This document shows positions 36,901 through 48,500 of a DNA stretch of 64,000 bases, one piece after another. Source of the stretch: Megalopta genalis (lineage: Eukaryota; Arthropoda; Insecta; Hymenoptera; Halictidae); NCBI RefSeq assembly GCF_051020955.1, contig NC_135016.1, positions 16,412,501-16,476,500 on the forward strand, given 5' to 3'. Numbering within the stretch: the stretch's first letter is position 1; every line of letters starts with the position of its first letter. Below the pieces are notes generated by a model. The model was not told the origin of the DNA and did not search any database. It saw only the letters and a program-made list of their open reading frames with translations. The position numbers and the translations under genes are program-made.

Positions 36901-38726
36901 TCTGTTCTCGTCGCTGCTACTCACCCAGGTATCCTTGCCTAAAATTTCTTTGCGCACAATATTACGCTCCCCCCTATCTCATCGTACTCTCTTTTCTACT
37001 CGATTGTTACGGCATCTCGTACTCCGTGTCTACAGGATCGTGTGGTACGTATACCTTCTCGCGTATTCGAACCGATTTCGGTATCGCGCGGTGGTAAGCG
37101 CGCAAAATCTATCCACGTATTTACGTGTCCGCTTCTCGAGATTCGCGACGCTCCGATAGCTGACCGCGTTCGTCCGGACCGTGCTCCGTCGAACGGCTGC
37201 ATACCCTACGTGTTGTGTACCCGCGCGTACGATGCGAGTACGCGTTGCATAAAATCCGAACGAACGCGGACGGCACGGATGCCCGAATGTTGGCACGATA
37301 AATAATTGATTCGCGCCGACCGCCGCGCTTTACTTTTACCCCCATCGACCGAACAACTTTTCAAAGCGTTGCGTTCTGTTGCATTTGTGCCGGTCTCGTA
37401 GGATCGTTGGGAATCCGAAAAGGTAGGCAAAGCCCCGTAGAGGCTACGCGGCAACGTTTCTGCGCGCGTCGCGGATAAAACGCGTACCGATAACGCGTAC
37501 ACGTACGTAGATACGCTTTGCTCAAGTAGAATTTGCACTTGTTCGCAACAGGAGACAACGAAATCGGGTACCGGACAAACTTTGAACGACGAAATAGTAC
37601 GCGGCATCGCGAGCGATATTTCGGACAGACTACCCGCCGATTTTGATCTGGCCCAGGCGCTCGAAAAGTATCCAACGTCCTACCAGCAAAGCATGAATAC
37701 GGTCCTGGTCCAAGAAATGGGCAGATTCAACAAACTCCTTCGCTACGTAAAAATTAGTCTGGAGAATATTCAAAGGGCCGTTAAAGGTCGCGTTCGCTTT
37801 CGTACATATGCTCACGGTGAGAATACGTATACGGTACGTATCCACTTAGTACATGCACATTTACAGGTTTGATCGCGATGTCTCTCGAACTCGAAGATAT
37901 TTACGACGCGATACTAACCAGCAAGATACCTCGGCTATGGAAACAATATTCTTATCCGTCTTTGAAACCGCTTGGCAGTTACGTACACGATTTGTTGCGT
38001 CGCTTGGAATTTTTACGCGTAAGAAAGAGGAAGTGGGAAACGGATGGTGCGCGAATATTAGAAATTATAATATAGGATCGGTTCGCAGAAATGGTATGAC
38101 GAAGGACCGCCGAAGACCTACTGGATCTCTGGATTTTATTTCACTCAAGCGTTTCTCACCGGGAGTCGACAAAATTATGCGAGAAAATATCGAATACCGA
38201 TAGATCTTCTGGAATTTAATTTCATCGTATCGAAGGCGACCCATCCCAACGATATTCCCACTCATCCGGAAGATGGTGTCTACGTATACGGATTGTTTCT
38301 GGACGGCGCCAGATTCGACATGGAACGCATGATCCTGGAGGAAAGTTTCTCAAAAGTGCTCTACGAAAATGTTCCTCTTGTAAGTACATACGTATATGTG
38401 TACCTACGTCCACGCGCATTCGTCTATAATAGATATGTATCTAAAGCATCGAGTATATACGCTTGCATACGTATGTACAGTATATCGGACGTTGCATTAA
38501 TAGCACTTTCTATCGACAGATATGGTTGATTCCCGCGAAGAGAGACGACGTTCGGGAAGAGATCGCCTATCTTTGTCCAGTCTACAAGACCAGCGAGAGA
38601 CGCGGAATATTGTCGACTACAGGACATTCGACCAATTTCGTGATCGCTATGACTTTACCTACCGTAAAACCATCGGAACACTGGGTCATGAGAGGAGTCG
38701 CGATGCTTTGTCAACTCTCCGAATGA
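21500..38726 (+). CDS. DNAH7: Axonemal inner-arm dynein heavy chain, DNAH7 type
   Basis: 47 exons fit in phase, 3974 residues (human about 4020): 21500-21955, 22044-22361, 22441-22590, 22691-22891, 22965-23341, 23434-23659, 23745-24125, 24194-24541, 24631-24896, 25066-25219, 25348-25574, 25661-25862, 25983-26217, 26290-26405, 26489-26767, 26889-27146, 27453-27737, 27870-28118, 28184-28529, 28606-28775, 28869-29000, 29081-29302, 29378-29829, 29917-30114, 30202-30349, 30449-30658, 30722-30909, 31025-31334, 31419-31664, 31749-31978, 32129-32348, 32453-32641, 32769-33143, 33234-33406, 33524-33769, 33879-34166, 34299-34490, 34576-34802, 34972-35342, 35434-35614, 35732-35920, 35995-36592, 36718-36928, 37552-37786, 37867-38018, 38089-38379, 38520-38726. 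It is the ATPase motor of single-headed inner arms in sperm and chordotonal cilia. Seen in order: tail, linker, AAA1 GPAGTGKT (about residue 1272) with CFDEFNR, AAA2 AFGGKTSAY, AAA3 GPTGTGKS, AAA4 GVGGSGRQS, the stalk coiled coil, AAA5/6 and C-terminal GILSTTGHSTNFVIAMTLP. DNAH12 is the main alternative. A 5' exon may be missing; the start of exon 7 is the least sure edge. Confidence 0.92.
24953..24984 (+). repeat. (TC)n microsatellite in a dynein intron
   Basis: A TC tract of about 32 bases within the intron 24897-25065. Confidence 0.95.
27831..27866 (+). repeat. (TTTCCG)n forming an intron pyrimidine tract
   Basis: About six TTTCCG units end directly in the acceptor CACAG of the exon at 27870. 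The repeat supplies the polypyrimidine tract. Confidence 0.9.
31704..31739 (+). repeat. (CTCGACT)n repeat before a splice acceptor
   Basis: Five heptamer units end nine bases before the acceptor of the dynein exon at 31749. Confidence 0.9.
32646..32695 (+). repeat. (GTTCKC)n repeat after a splice donor
   Basis: Hexamer units begin within five bases of the donor GTGTTG at 32642. They fill much of this short intron. Confidence 0.9.
35921..35994 (+). other. GC-AG intron of the dynein gene
   Basis: The exon ends CAAG and the intron starts GCGAGT. The acceptor is TTCGACAG. Splicing here restores the strictly conserved SLGQGQGPIA; the nearby GT donor gives the wrong phase. Confidence 0.8.
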
Positions 38727-38781
38727 AAATACGCGTAGAACCAAATAATTTCGATCTTTCTTAGATTTTTCAATTTTTTCA

Positions 38782-38787
38782 AATAAA
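38782..38787 (+). terminator. Candidate poly(A) signal for the dynein gene
   Basis: AATAAA 56 bases after the stop codon. A second AATAAA lies near 38939. Confidence 0.6.
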
Positions 38788-39171
38788 CTCGATATTCTAC
38801 GCGCAGATGCGTGGTACGCCACGCGTAGGATGTCACATGTATTGATATTAATCGATTCATCAAATCGATAAAAAGAAATTTTTTCACCACGGTTATGTTA
38901 CCCACCTGCTAATACTTCCATTGTGATAATAAAACAAAATAAAGACGATATATTTGCGCAACAGAACGTATTTAAAAGAACAATTAAATTTGTACCTACC
39001 AGATTAGATTAATTTATTAGGTTAAAAAAAAAACCAACAAGATTTTAAAATTAAAACTGGTGGTGGGGTCAGCGGTGGTATGGAATGTGCTGTGTGTGTG
39101 TGTGTTGCGGTGTGGCGGAGGTGGGCCAGAGTGTGCTGGCCAGTGTTGGCGCTGGCGACGGCGACACTGCC

Positions 39172-39219
39172 ATTGGAAATTGCCATTGGAAATATTGGAA
39201 TCCATTGGCATCGTCCAAT
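39172..39219 (+). promoter_or_regulatory. ATTGG/CCAAT array, copy A
   Basis: ATTGG starts at 39172, 39185, 39194 and 39204, followed by CCAAT at 39215. The steps are 13, 9, 10 and 11 bases. The order and the right part (CCAATCCCATT, then a CTCCGC segment) recur at 62586-62635 and beyond. CCAAT is the NF-Y core; function is inferred. Confidence 0.5.
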
Positions 39220-39545
39220 CCCATTTGCGAGACCTGCCCTCCGCTACTCTGTGGCACGTATGTATGCTTGTGCATGTGTACGTAATAGTACGTACATACG
39301 CGCGCACGTTGTACACGCGTAAACCGATACGTGTGTATCTGGGATCAGTGACGTCACACGAGTCTTGCAGCAATAGCAATGTGTCCGACCGTGGGAATCC
39401 ATTTAAAGATGGCCGCTGATCGAAGAACGTCACGTCTGTATAGCTGAAGAAAGCTGTGAAAAACCGTTGACTGTCGCTGTCGCGAGCAACGTTTTTGGTT
39501 CACGAATCAGGTTCCAGAAGAATGAACTAGTTTTACGAAAGAATA

Positions 39546-42500
39546 ATGAATTGTCATCAAATATTAAGTGGAGCCTGTAATGCGGGAGATCGGTGTTACG
39601 CCGTCGGTTCCGTCGAGGGGATTTCATTCACGGTAAGTCCACTTACATTTCGTTCGATTACGCTTCATATCGAATCATTATTGTTATTTCGAGAACGTTT
39701 GACTTACCATCGATGAGTTTTAGTATTTACATTGCATCGTTTGCGTTAATTCGATAACGATCGAGTAACAATTTGTGAAACATTTCTCAACGCGCCCTTA
39801 ACTTTCTTATCGTTCTAGCTAGTTCGTAATCTCGCTCGTTGCGTAGTCTTTTTTAATTTATCGATCACCGAGATGCTTATCTCGCGTTCTTATTATCATC
39901 GTTACATATCTAAAATAATATTACGACGTATGACATTTGTGTCGGTTTTCTTCATAATCTATTGTCTGATACAGGCGTACGCGGCAGGCTGCAATATCGT
40001 GATACTTGCCAGTAACTTTGAACGGGTTCAAATAATTCCAGGAGCTGTGCACAATTACATAAGAATCAGCTGCTTGGATTGCAGTACGGACACAGGAAAA
40101 ATAGCGGCAGCCTATGAAAATCAAGTTTGCATTTTTGAGCCGACGCCGTTGATTCATAGCACTTGCTCTCACGTGTGTCTCGATTCTTTTATACGTGTAC
40201 TATATAGTCTTATGTATATCGTTATTTTATATAGATCTCCTGTGCTTCTTTTCATTTTCTAATTTATCCGTAGCAACTAGAATACCGATGGGTGCAGACG
40301 GGAAGTCTACAAACCGAATCGAACATCGGCTCTCTTTCGTGGAATTTGGAAGGGACGAGGTTACTAACGGGAGGAGAGCTTTTACAATTATGGCATCAAA
40401 ACATAACCCCCTTCCAGGAAGAGCAATGTAAGCGTTTATTCTTTATCTCGCGTAACGTAGGTATCGGAATAATCAGTATTGTTAGTTATTTCGACGCTTC
40501 CGATCGAAGTAATAGCATCCTTGTCGTCAGTCAAAACAGTAACGTTGTGTGCAGCAGCAAAGGTGAATTTGTCACAAACAGGAGAAACCGTTGTGTCCAG
40601 ACGAAAAGAAAATACTCTGAACGTTCTTCCAGACAGTGAGTTTGTTTTCGATACGAGCACGAAAATGGAAAAGCTAACTTTCTGAATTTCAATTGCAAAC
40701 GTAGTAATCCAAATACATGGTATTGTGCGTTTACCGATTACGAGTTTCGCAAATATTTTAAGCTGCGTTTTGATTCGATTGAAATTAGATTATTCGCTGC
40801 TTGCTAACTAAAGGAAACCGATTGGCCTCTGCATACTGTGGACGCAGCATTTACTAAGCATACTTGCTTGATCCTTTGATATTTGTACGCTTGTAATTCG
40901 TTATTTACTTCACGTTACATTACTTTACTTTACTTTACTTTACTTTACTTTACTTTACTTTACTTTACTTTACTTTACTTTACTTTACATTACTTTATTT
41001 TACTTTGTTTTACCTTACTTTACTTTACTTTACTTTACTTTACTTTACTTTACTTTACTTTACTTTACTTTACTTTTTACTTTACTTTACTTTACTTTAC
41101 TTTACTTTACTTTACTTTACTTTACTTTACTTTACTTTACTTTTTACTCCATTTTCTTTTAATTTAATTTAATGGAAGCTGCAATAACATTCGTTCTCCA
41201 AAGTTAATTTCTATTTAATTTGTTACGCGAATAAAGCATATAATCGTCCCTGTACGAAACGATATTCGTTAGTATTCCGAGTGGAAGAAGAACCTTTCCC
41301 TGCGTATATAAATCTGTTGTATTTAGATTTTATTAAAAACGATGAACGCATTCCGACGAATTGTATGATTGTTTACAGCTGGCACGGTTACTTTTTCCAT
41401 TGGCGGAGAAGCGGACAGTCCTGCGCCTGGAGATTCAACCAACGGAAACGAACCGGGAGCATGGAATTGCGTTTGGAAATGTCGCACAGCCACGCCGGTG
41501 CATTTGATGAGTTTCAGTCCGGACGGCACGTTGTTCGCGACCACAGGATTTAACGATAGATTAGTTAAAATTTGGTTCGAGAACAAACAATGTAAGGATC
41601 CTCTTACATTTAATAGATAGTACTGTATCTATATCAATGTCTACGTATAATCTATATTTGCATCTATACTTAAATCTACGTCTGCATGCATACGTATATG
41701 AGATACTGTTGTCGACTGTTATCGATCGTGTTACGAGGATTTGAAGGAAATTAAGAATCGTGTGCAAATTGATTCACAGTATTTTCAACGAGGAACGTGG
41801 ATCATACAAACGTCTCGCAATCTACAGGCAGCGATAGTTACAGTTTTGTTTACGTTGCTCATCCACGTGCAGTCACACACCTATCTTGGCGCAAGACTAG
41901 CAAATACATGCCAAAGTATGTACGATGCGTGTTACGATCTAAGAAGATTTCTGGAGGAAATTCATACGTTAACTTTCTTTCTGCAGAGGTTCCGTTTCCA
42001 ACATGTTAGTCACATCCTGTAGAGACAATATTTGCCGCGTATGGGCTGAAACGATTCCACCGGACGTCGAAGGTTTAGCAAATATGAGTCAGTTCGAAGG
42101 TTCCGATAGGCATGGACATCATGGTAAACATCGACATCACAATATGCATAAACACAGATTCATGCAACGACTGAAGCACATGAAGTACGCGAATTCTTGA
42201 TTTCTTGCTATCGAAATCGTGATTGCAATCAAATATTATGCGTTATTATATGTATGTTATTTTTGTAGAACGTGTTTTCATATTCGTCGGCACGCGAAGC
42301 AACAGCATCAGGCGGGACATGTGATGGCTCCAACATTACCAACTTTACCCTCCACGTATTCTGTGCATGATTTCCATAATAATTATCAAGGCGCTGGTCA
42401 CTATCCGGGGATGCATTTTCACTTGGCAGCAAGTATCAATGCGGAAACTGGTAAGTCACAGTCGCGTCAAGTTGTTACTAGATCTTGTTTCAGAACGTAA

Positions 42501-45500
42501 ACACGCGAACAATCTATCTCGTCTATTTTCACATTCTATAGATATACCGTTGGTACCAAGTTTGATTACCGGGGATCCAGAGAGAGAACCGAATTTTATT
42601 CTGCATTGGTTGAACAACAAGGAAATGCATTTTACGATGCAAGCAGAAAATATTTTGCAAGAATTGACCCGTAAAGTGGTAGAAAAGGAGGAGGGACTGC
42701 AACAACAGGATTTGGAGCACGCGGAACACGATTCCGAGGAGGAGGGTCCCTTGAGTGAGCGTTTTCTCTTTTATCCTATTGAATTTGATACCGGTACGAT
42801 TTGATTCTTCGATTGAATCGCTATTGCCTTGTCTACCATAGAAAAGGGAGTACGATTGCAACACGCGCAAAAGTCGGGGAGCAATGTTCGATCGATGAGC
42901 CAAGAAGAACATAGCAGCGACGAACATCACACGGCTCACACGGTCTCGTCGCATCATAGTTTACCGCACAGCGTGCATTCGCATCAAAGTCTTAGGTATG
43001 CTACCGCTGAGGTAGCAACGGGGGAACGTGTGTGCACATATAATACGACTATGATATTTACTTAATAATTGTGATATTTTCATGCGTGTTCAGTAATACC
43101 ACGTCTATCAACTCGATTGCGACGGATATAACGTCTTCGATGAATCATGCTCCGGATTCTTTGGACACCACGATAGAGACGTTGCTGCGGGATTGGCATC
43201 ATAATCCGGATTTACTTTTCTCGATTCACCCTATCGATGGAAGCTTTCTGATTTGGCACATCGAATGGTTGGACGAATATCATCCAGGATCGTTTCGACA
43301 AGCGCAAATATCGTTCTCGACGCGAATACCTAACGCGTTTCCGCTCGGCGATGCCTCAACGATGAGTCACAATGTATCGATGTACTCGCACAATACCGGC
43401 GGCCCTTTGTTAAATATCCGTGAAGTAGCGAAGACGTCCACGAAGACGTCCAACGACGGTAAGCGATATCATTGGTGTTTTCAAAGATCAGAAATTTTCT
43501 CGAGTCCATAAGATCTGTCGTTGTATCGGCGTAGGTGCTGAGACCGCAACACCGTTACCGAGTCTGATCGAACAAGACGAAGAACAGTCGACCCTAACGT
43601 CGAAAGCGGGTCAAGAACTGTTGAAAAATATTGAGAATACCAACGACACGCGAGCCGGACCGAATTCTTCGGGGAAAGAAAAAGATGGTCATCTAGAGAC
43701 TCGTAAAACAAATCAGGAGACGATCAACGATCTATTAACGCATCCCAGCCCGATTGTCTCCATGGTGTCGAAACACTCGAACGGTACTTTGAATTTGTGG
43801 CAACTAACGTTTGCCGATAGAACCAAATTTTCACAGGTATTTACTGCGATCGTTTTGGTTGCTAGATAAACCGTGTTGTAATATTTTCGATTGCATGTTT
43901 GGCTTGCTACTCGTGTGTATATATATATATATATGTATATCGTGTAATATACTTACGTGTGCGCAACATACGATATACCGTTTATATGATAAATCTAGAA
44001 ACGGGCGATATTTTGCTTTTGGCAACAGGTATTGAGCATCGGACACGCGTCTAGGGCTTCGGGGCATCGGTTTCGAGTGAACGATATCACGTGTCATCCG
44101 GTCCTACCGTTGCTGTTGACAACGTCGCATCACAATATACCGGAATGTTCCGGGTCCCAATGCCGGAACAATGATTCGGGTGAAAACTCGAGTAACAATA
44201 GATCAGGTCCCGCTAAAGCATCCACAAAAGATGTGTCTCCCACGGTGAGCCGGCATTCTAAAACTATTCTATGTACAATATAATGTTTGGTGTTGTTACA
44301 TTTAATATTCGTTCCAGGGATTTTGCAGCGAGTTGATACTTTGGCGAGTGGACACGGTTGGACCTTTATCGAAGAGCGGCGGTGTTTCGGAATTGGCGCG
44401 TATCAATTCCCCCGAGATTTCTGCGTTCAGCAACGTGGCGTGGATTCCAACGTTACTGCCGAGCACTACCTTGGGCAATCTGTCGAATTCACCGAGCGCG
44501 TGTTTCGTTGCTAGCGACGGGGAAAGTTTGAGAGTTTATCAAGCCGTTATAGATGCCAGAACCCTCCTGGCGGAAGTGTCGAGTAGCGAAAGACGAAGCA
44601 GAATGATGGTAAATGGAAAGACGCTCGACCGTCGTGATACGACGATGAAATTTGAAATGAAATCTTTGAACGTTACATTGATTCGTTGTCTTTCGTACAA
44701 AAGGATTCCATGTCGAGTCTCTCGACGGACATGTCGTCCGACGACGGTGTCAGGCACTCCATTCACTGCAGGATAGAGATAGTGTCGCAACAATCAACAG
44801 CGAGACCGGGCTGCGTGATCAAGTTGGACGCCATCGCCGATGCTACGCACGTGAGTAACAATGGAATTCGAGAAGCGGTCGATAGTTCGATCGTTTGATG
44901 GAAATGTGATTTTTCTCGGCATAGGATTGGCAAAACACGCAATTCCTCCACGTTTTTCAAGAACAATTGATCACAGGAGATAGGAACGACGAAAAACAGT
45001 TTGGCGTAAATGCGTCCGCTAACGATTTAGGTTTAATGGAGTCTGCGTTGGACGCCATGGTAGATTTGCAACAGTCCGCGATCTTCGAGGAGCCGTTCTA
45101 CATAGTAGTGCTAGAAAGAACACAAAATGGTACAACGGTGCACATGTGGCGATTGATTATAGCCTCTCAGCCGGAGACCACCGGTACTAAATTCGACGAT
45201 GCGCACGCAAGCATTTAGAAGAAGTGTCCGTTGTGCACCCACGAATAATTTTACATAGGTATCGTTTCATTGCACAGGGCTCTCGGGGTCGATGATGTAC
45301 GTTCCGGATTCTCATTTGGTACAAGACGAAGAAGAAGAGGGAGGTACGCCCGGACGATATAATTATACGGAGGGTAAACGGTCTCGTAGACCGAGTCAAA
45401 CGCGTCGCGACAGTCAAGGTGAATACGACACGTTTTACCATAGACGATCGCAAAATAGTCACGTTCGCATCACAACCACGAAAGCCTGTACTCAGGAGTT

Positions 45501-48500
45501 ACCGTTGCCGGACGGAGTCGAGGTTAGCATACTCAACTAAAAGTTCTTCTTCTATCGAGCAAAGAGTTAGGCAGACCGCGCGGCATCCATCGTTATTCTA
45601 TCGTACTCGCACTGGCAGGTGGTGCACGCGGCGCCAGCAGCCGGCCATTTGAGCAGCTCTTCCATATATCCTGCTTGTTTCGCACCGTATATTATAGTGA
45701 CAGCATGCAGCGACAGCACGATACGCTTCTGGAAATGTAAAGTGACAAAGAATCCGCCGGACGAGAAGCTCTGTTACGAATGGTGCGAATGGGAAATGTT
45801 GCGAAAGGATCAGGAATCGACGATCGACATTACAGGTACGCCGATATATAATATAACCGAACGTTACCGTGGTGTCAGGTATGTTTGTTACGTCGGAGAA
45901 CGGCGAATTCGCAACGATTTAGACTCGATCGACTTCGTTTCAGGACAACCGTTGAACATAAGCGCCGCGTACAGCGGACGAATCGCGTGCGCATACAAAT
46001 ACGGGAAGTCGTTTACACGACCGACAAAAAGTGATCCCGACTCGCGTTACGTGAACCTTTGCGTAGCCATTTACGAATGCGAGAGCACCGGTGGCAGCGA
46101 ATGGATCCTAGAAGACACGATACACTTGAAAAACATACACTTGCCGAGAATTCCGGTGGACCAGCATTTGGATCTGAGTTACCTTTACGACAGCAGATTT
46201 TTACAAAAGAAGCAAAGGCTTACTCAAGTGTTGCAAACGCTTAGTCACGAAGATGTTCGATCGCCGAGGAACGGCGACAACGGCGAAACCACGAAATCGA
46301 ACGCAGGTAAGGAGAATCGTAATATGTTCGTAGATCGCGCGCGTGCGACAAAATGTCGAATATAACGGCCCGTAACGGTTGAAACAACGGTTCCTGGTGG
46401 TGGCAGGTCTGCTGGCAGTCCCATCGTTCAGCACTCTTCAATCTTTGCGAAAGTCGATTATAGAGAACGGCAACACCTGCCCGCTCACGCAGAAGCATTT
46501 GGTACAGTTGGACTGGGTGTCGAAGGAGGATGGTTCGCACATCTTGACGGTCGCCGTTGGATCCAAGATCATGCTGTTTACGCCAGTCTGCTCGGATCTC
46601 GCGCAAGCTAACATGAAAGCGATGAAAGAGTCGCAGAGCAACAATCGACCCATATTGCGGAAGGCGTCGTCGTTGGCGCAACCGCAATTCGTCGACGAAA
46701 TTCGTTGGATGAAACTACGAAAAATCGAGTTGACCACGGCGGACGGGCTTCCACCGTTGCCTATGCAAATATCTTGGGTGAGGGATGGGATTTTGGTTGT
46801 CGGCATGGATTCGGAGATGCACGTTTATTCGCAGTGGAAACCGAATCCCAAGAACGAATGCTTCCACTCGAATCTACAGCATCAGGAGTCGGACGAGTTT
46901 CAAGCGAGCAGAAATCTACGGGACGAAGATCTGCGAACGCTGGCGCACGAAACGTCGCAGAGACGACTGGCGAACGTGTCGTCGATGCCGCATCTTTCTC
47001 GCGTGAGTAGCATCAACTTGACGATGCTCGACGCGAAAAAGAAACGAGGAATGCAGAACGAGAACTTGAATTTCGATTATATGCCGGACTACGGTCTGTT
47101 CGAGGCTTCGCGAATCGCTTGCCCGGTACTGCCCCAGTATCATCCGAAACAATTGATGGAATTACTGAATTCTGGAAAGATCCGTTGGGTAAAAGCTATA
47201 TTGGCGCATCTGGTCAGATGCATAGGAAGTTCTTGCCCGTTGAGAACGGACGACGAGAGTCTGAGACAACGAGTCGGAGTCGGAGTCGGCGGCGTCGGAG
47301 GCGGCGGTGGCGGAGTCGGCGGCGTCGGTGGCGGCGCGGGCGGGGCATGGTCCCGATCGAGGACCATGTCGGTCAGTTACGTCGGCGCCGCGTCTCCTCT
47401 GGAGCCGAGAGGTTCGACCACGCAGATTCCGGAGGAGCTGATGTTGGATTACGCCGAGATAACTTCGATATCGCCGTTGCCCCTCTGGACGTTGTTGATC
47501 GCGGACAAAGAGACGAATATATCGCATCCCCACAAGACGGAGAACAAGCAAGATTACAACGAGCTGTTCGACAACAACTTGGACGAGGACGAGTCGTTGG
47601 ACGACATGCTGGACGAAGATTACGACTGCTCGCGGCAGAAGGATAGACGTTCTTCGGTCCCGGAAAGACAAGGAATATCTCATTTCGGGCCAAGACAAGG
47701 CAGATTGCTCTCGCGATTGTTGACGCACACCCATTTGCCCGGACTCTCGAGTTTGGATCAGATGCATCTGCTCGCTCTTGCCGACACCGTGTCGACCTGC
47801 AACGTCGATTTCGCGGAGCGATTCGCGATAGACGCCGCAAAGAACGCGATCGCGAAGGAAAATTTGACCGGCATTCCCGAAGGAGGGACCGTCTCGATGG
47901 ACTCGTTGGACGATTGTGGCCTAAGATTCTTATTGGCCATGAAGCATTACAATTACTTGATCCGTTGTCTTCCGCTCGGTCAGAGAGCGCAATTCCAGAA
48001 ACAAGGAATATCCTCGAACAACTTGGTTTGGGCGTTCCATTCGGAATCCGAGGAGGAACTGCTCGACTTGATACCTTCTTACGCGAAGGGTCAGCCGAAG
48101 TGGAGCGTGTTGAAGGAACTCGGCGTTGGTTGGTGGATCAGAAGCAACACCGTGCTGAAGCGATGCGTCGAAAAGATCGCGAAAGCGGCCTACCAAGAGA
48201 AACAAGAACCCCTCGATGCCGCGCTCTATTATCTTGCTATGAAAAAGAAGAGTTTGGTCTGGGGGCTCTTCCGAAACAAAAGGGACGAGAGAATGACCAG
48301 CTTCTTCTCTAATAATTTCACGGAGGACCGTTGGAGGAAAGCGGCCTTGAAAAATGCGTTCGCTTTGCTCGGTAAACAGAGATTCGAACACGCGGCAGCA
48401 TTTTTCCTTTTAGCGAGCGCTCTGAAAGATGCTATCGACGTTTGTTTGCACAAATTGAACGACATTCAGTTGGCCATGGTCATCGCTCGGCTTTACGAGG

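Larger units (their letters stand above)
38727..39545. other. Intergenic region and DMXL upstream region
   Basis: It contains the dynein 3' end, a T/G-rich stretch at about 39060-39140 and the ATTGG/CCAAT array at 39172-39219. The latter is a likely control element for the gene starting at 39546. No exon is supported. Confidence 0.55.

Noticed and set aside
40883..41167. Open frame of Leu-Tyr-Phe-Thr repeats
   Set aside because: It is the TTTAC array within a DMXL intron.
47119..47767. Alternative-frame open frames inside the large DMXL exon
   Set aside because: The Rav1 domain and conserved flanks fix the coding frame; the others are shadows of the GC-rich repeat.
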